DNA from: Clostridia bacterium
GTDB lineage: Bacteria; Bacillota; Peptococcia; DRI-13; DTU073
DNA: 6,284 nt
NCBI GenBank assembly: GCA_012842035.1
Contig: DUTO01000066.1
Span: 1-6,284, forward strand
Direction of reading: 5' to 3'
Within the stretch, counting starts at the first letter, position 1, and the number at the start of each line of letters is the position of its first letter. Below, in pieces: positions 6,229 through 6,284 of the stretch. Made by a program: the position numbers and the translations under genes. The notes beneath the pieces are model-generated. The model was not told the DNA's origin. It saw only the letters and a program-made list of their open reading frames with translations, and ran no database searches.

Positions 6229-6242
6229 TTAAAAAATAATAG

Positions 6243-6267
6243 AGCGGTAACCGTGTTACCGCTTTTT
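6243..6267 (+). terminator. Rho-independent terminator after the plus-strand tRNA-Asn fragment
   Basis: AGCGGTAAC (6243-6251) pairs perfectly with GTTACCGCT (6255-6263) around a 3-nt loop, and the T-run extends to 6267. Orientation and spacing suit the end of a plus-strand tRNA transcript. Nothing else is recognisable in the remaining 17 nt of the window. Confidence 0.8.
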
Positions 6268-6284
6268 ACTTCCTAAACTGCTTA

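Larger units (their letters stand above)
6110..6229. repeat. Large inverted repeat formed by two tRNA-Asn 3' parts
   Basis: Arms 6110-6156 and 6183-6229 are complementary over 47 nt with one mismatch (G6145 opposite G6194). A 26-nt spacer contains the only D-arm. Outside the arms the flanks are unrelated. Confidence 0.9.

Noticed and set aside
6110..6229. att-site duplication by an integrative element at a tRNA 3' end
   Set aside because: Integration creates direct repeats of the tRNA 3' end. Here the copies are inverted, no integrase gene is in the window, and nothing lies between them.

Overview
The window carries the class III heat-shock operon of a Gram-positive bacterium of the phylum Bacillota: ctsR, mcsA, mcsB and clpC, in the canonical order and all on the minus strand. 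The visibly AT-rich DNA, the tightly packed operon with AGGAGG-type ribosome sites, the CtsR operator and the full McsA/McsB protein-arginine kinase pair all fit Bacillota. The sporulating Clostridia or Peptococcaceae-like lineages seem more likely than Bacillus or Listeria, but that narrower placement is an inference and I cannot name a genus.

Layout, right to left along the direction of transcription. At 6110-6229 there is an odd palindromic tRNA region: a nearly complete minus-strand tRNA-Asn(GTT) abuts, head to head, a plus-strand fragment holding only the 3' part of a second tRNA-Asn. Each has its own outward-facing Rho-independent terminator (6079-6101 minus, 6243-6267 plus). Next, 5910-6078 holds the ctsR control region, with an extended -10 promoter, a CtsR operator made of two AGGTCAG heptads just after the predicted transcription start, and a 9-bp inverted repeat around the upstream promoter region. 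Then follow ctsR (5445-5909), mcsA (start corrected to 5430), mcsB (3837-4907) and clpC (1387-3837). Gaps are 14 and 7 nt, then a 1-nt stop/start overlap. After a 75-nt gap without a convincing terminator comes a minus-strand gene that runs off the left edge (1-1311). It begins at a TTG codon and encodes an exported fusion of a VanX-type D-Ala-D-Ala dipeptidase with a CapA/PgsA-type metallophosphatase-like domain.

How the genes work together, from family knowledge: CtsR represses its own operon. McsB, activated by McsA, phosphorylates arginines on CtsR and on damaged proteins. ClpC, an AAA+ unfoldase, recognises phosphoarginine-marked proteins and feeds them to ClpP. All key motifs for this circuit are present and intact. 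The VanX-CapA fusion is not part of that circuit and probably acts on the cell envelope.

The heat-shock operon is ordinary. The two things worth a second look are the VanX-CapA fusion and the head-to-head tRNA-Asn palindrome. The palindrome may be a real rearrangement or an amplification or assembly chimera.
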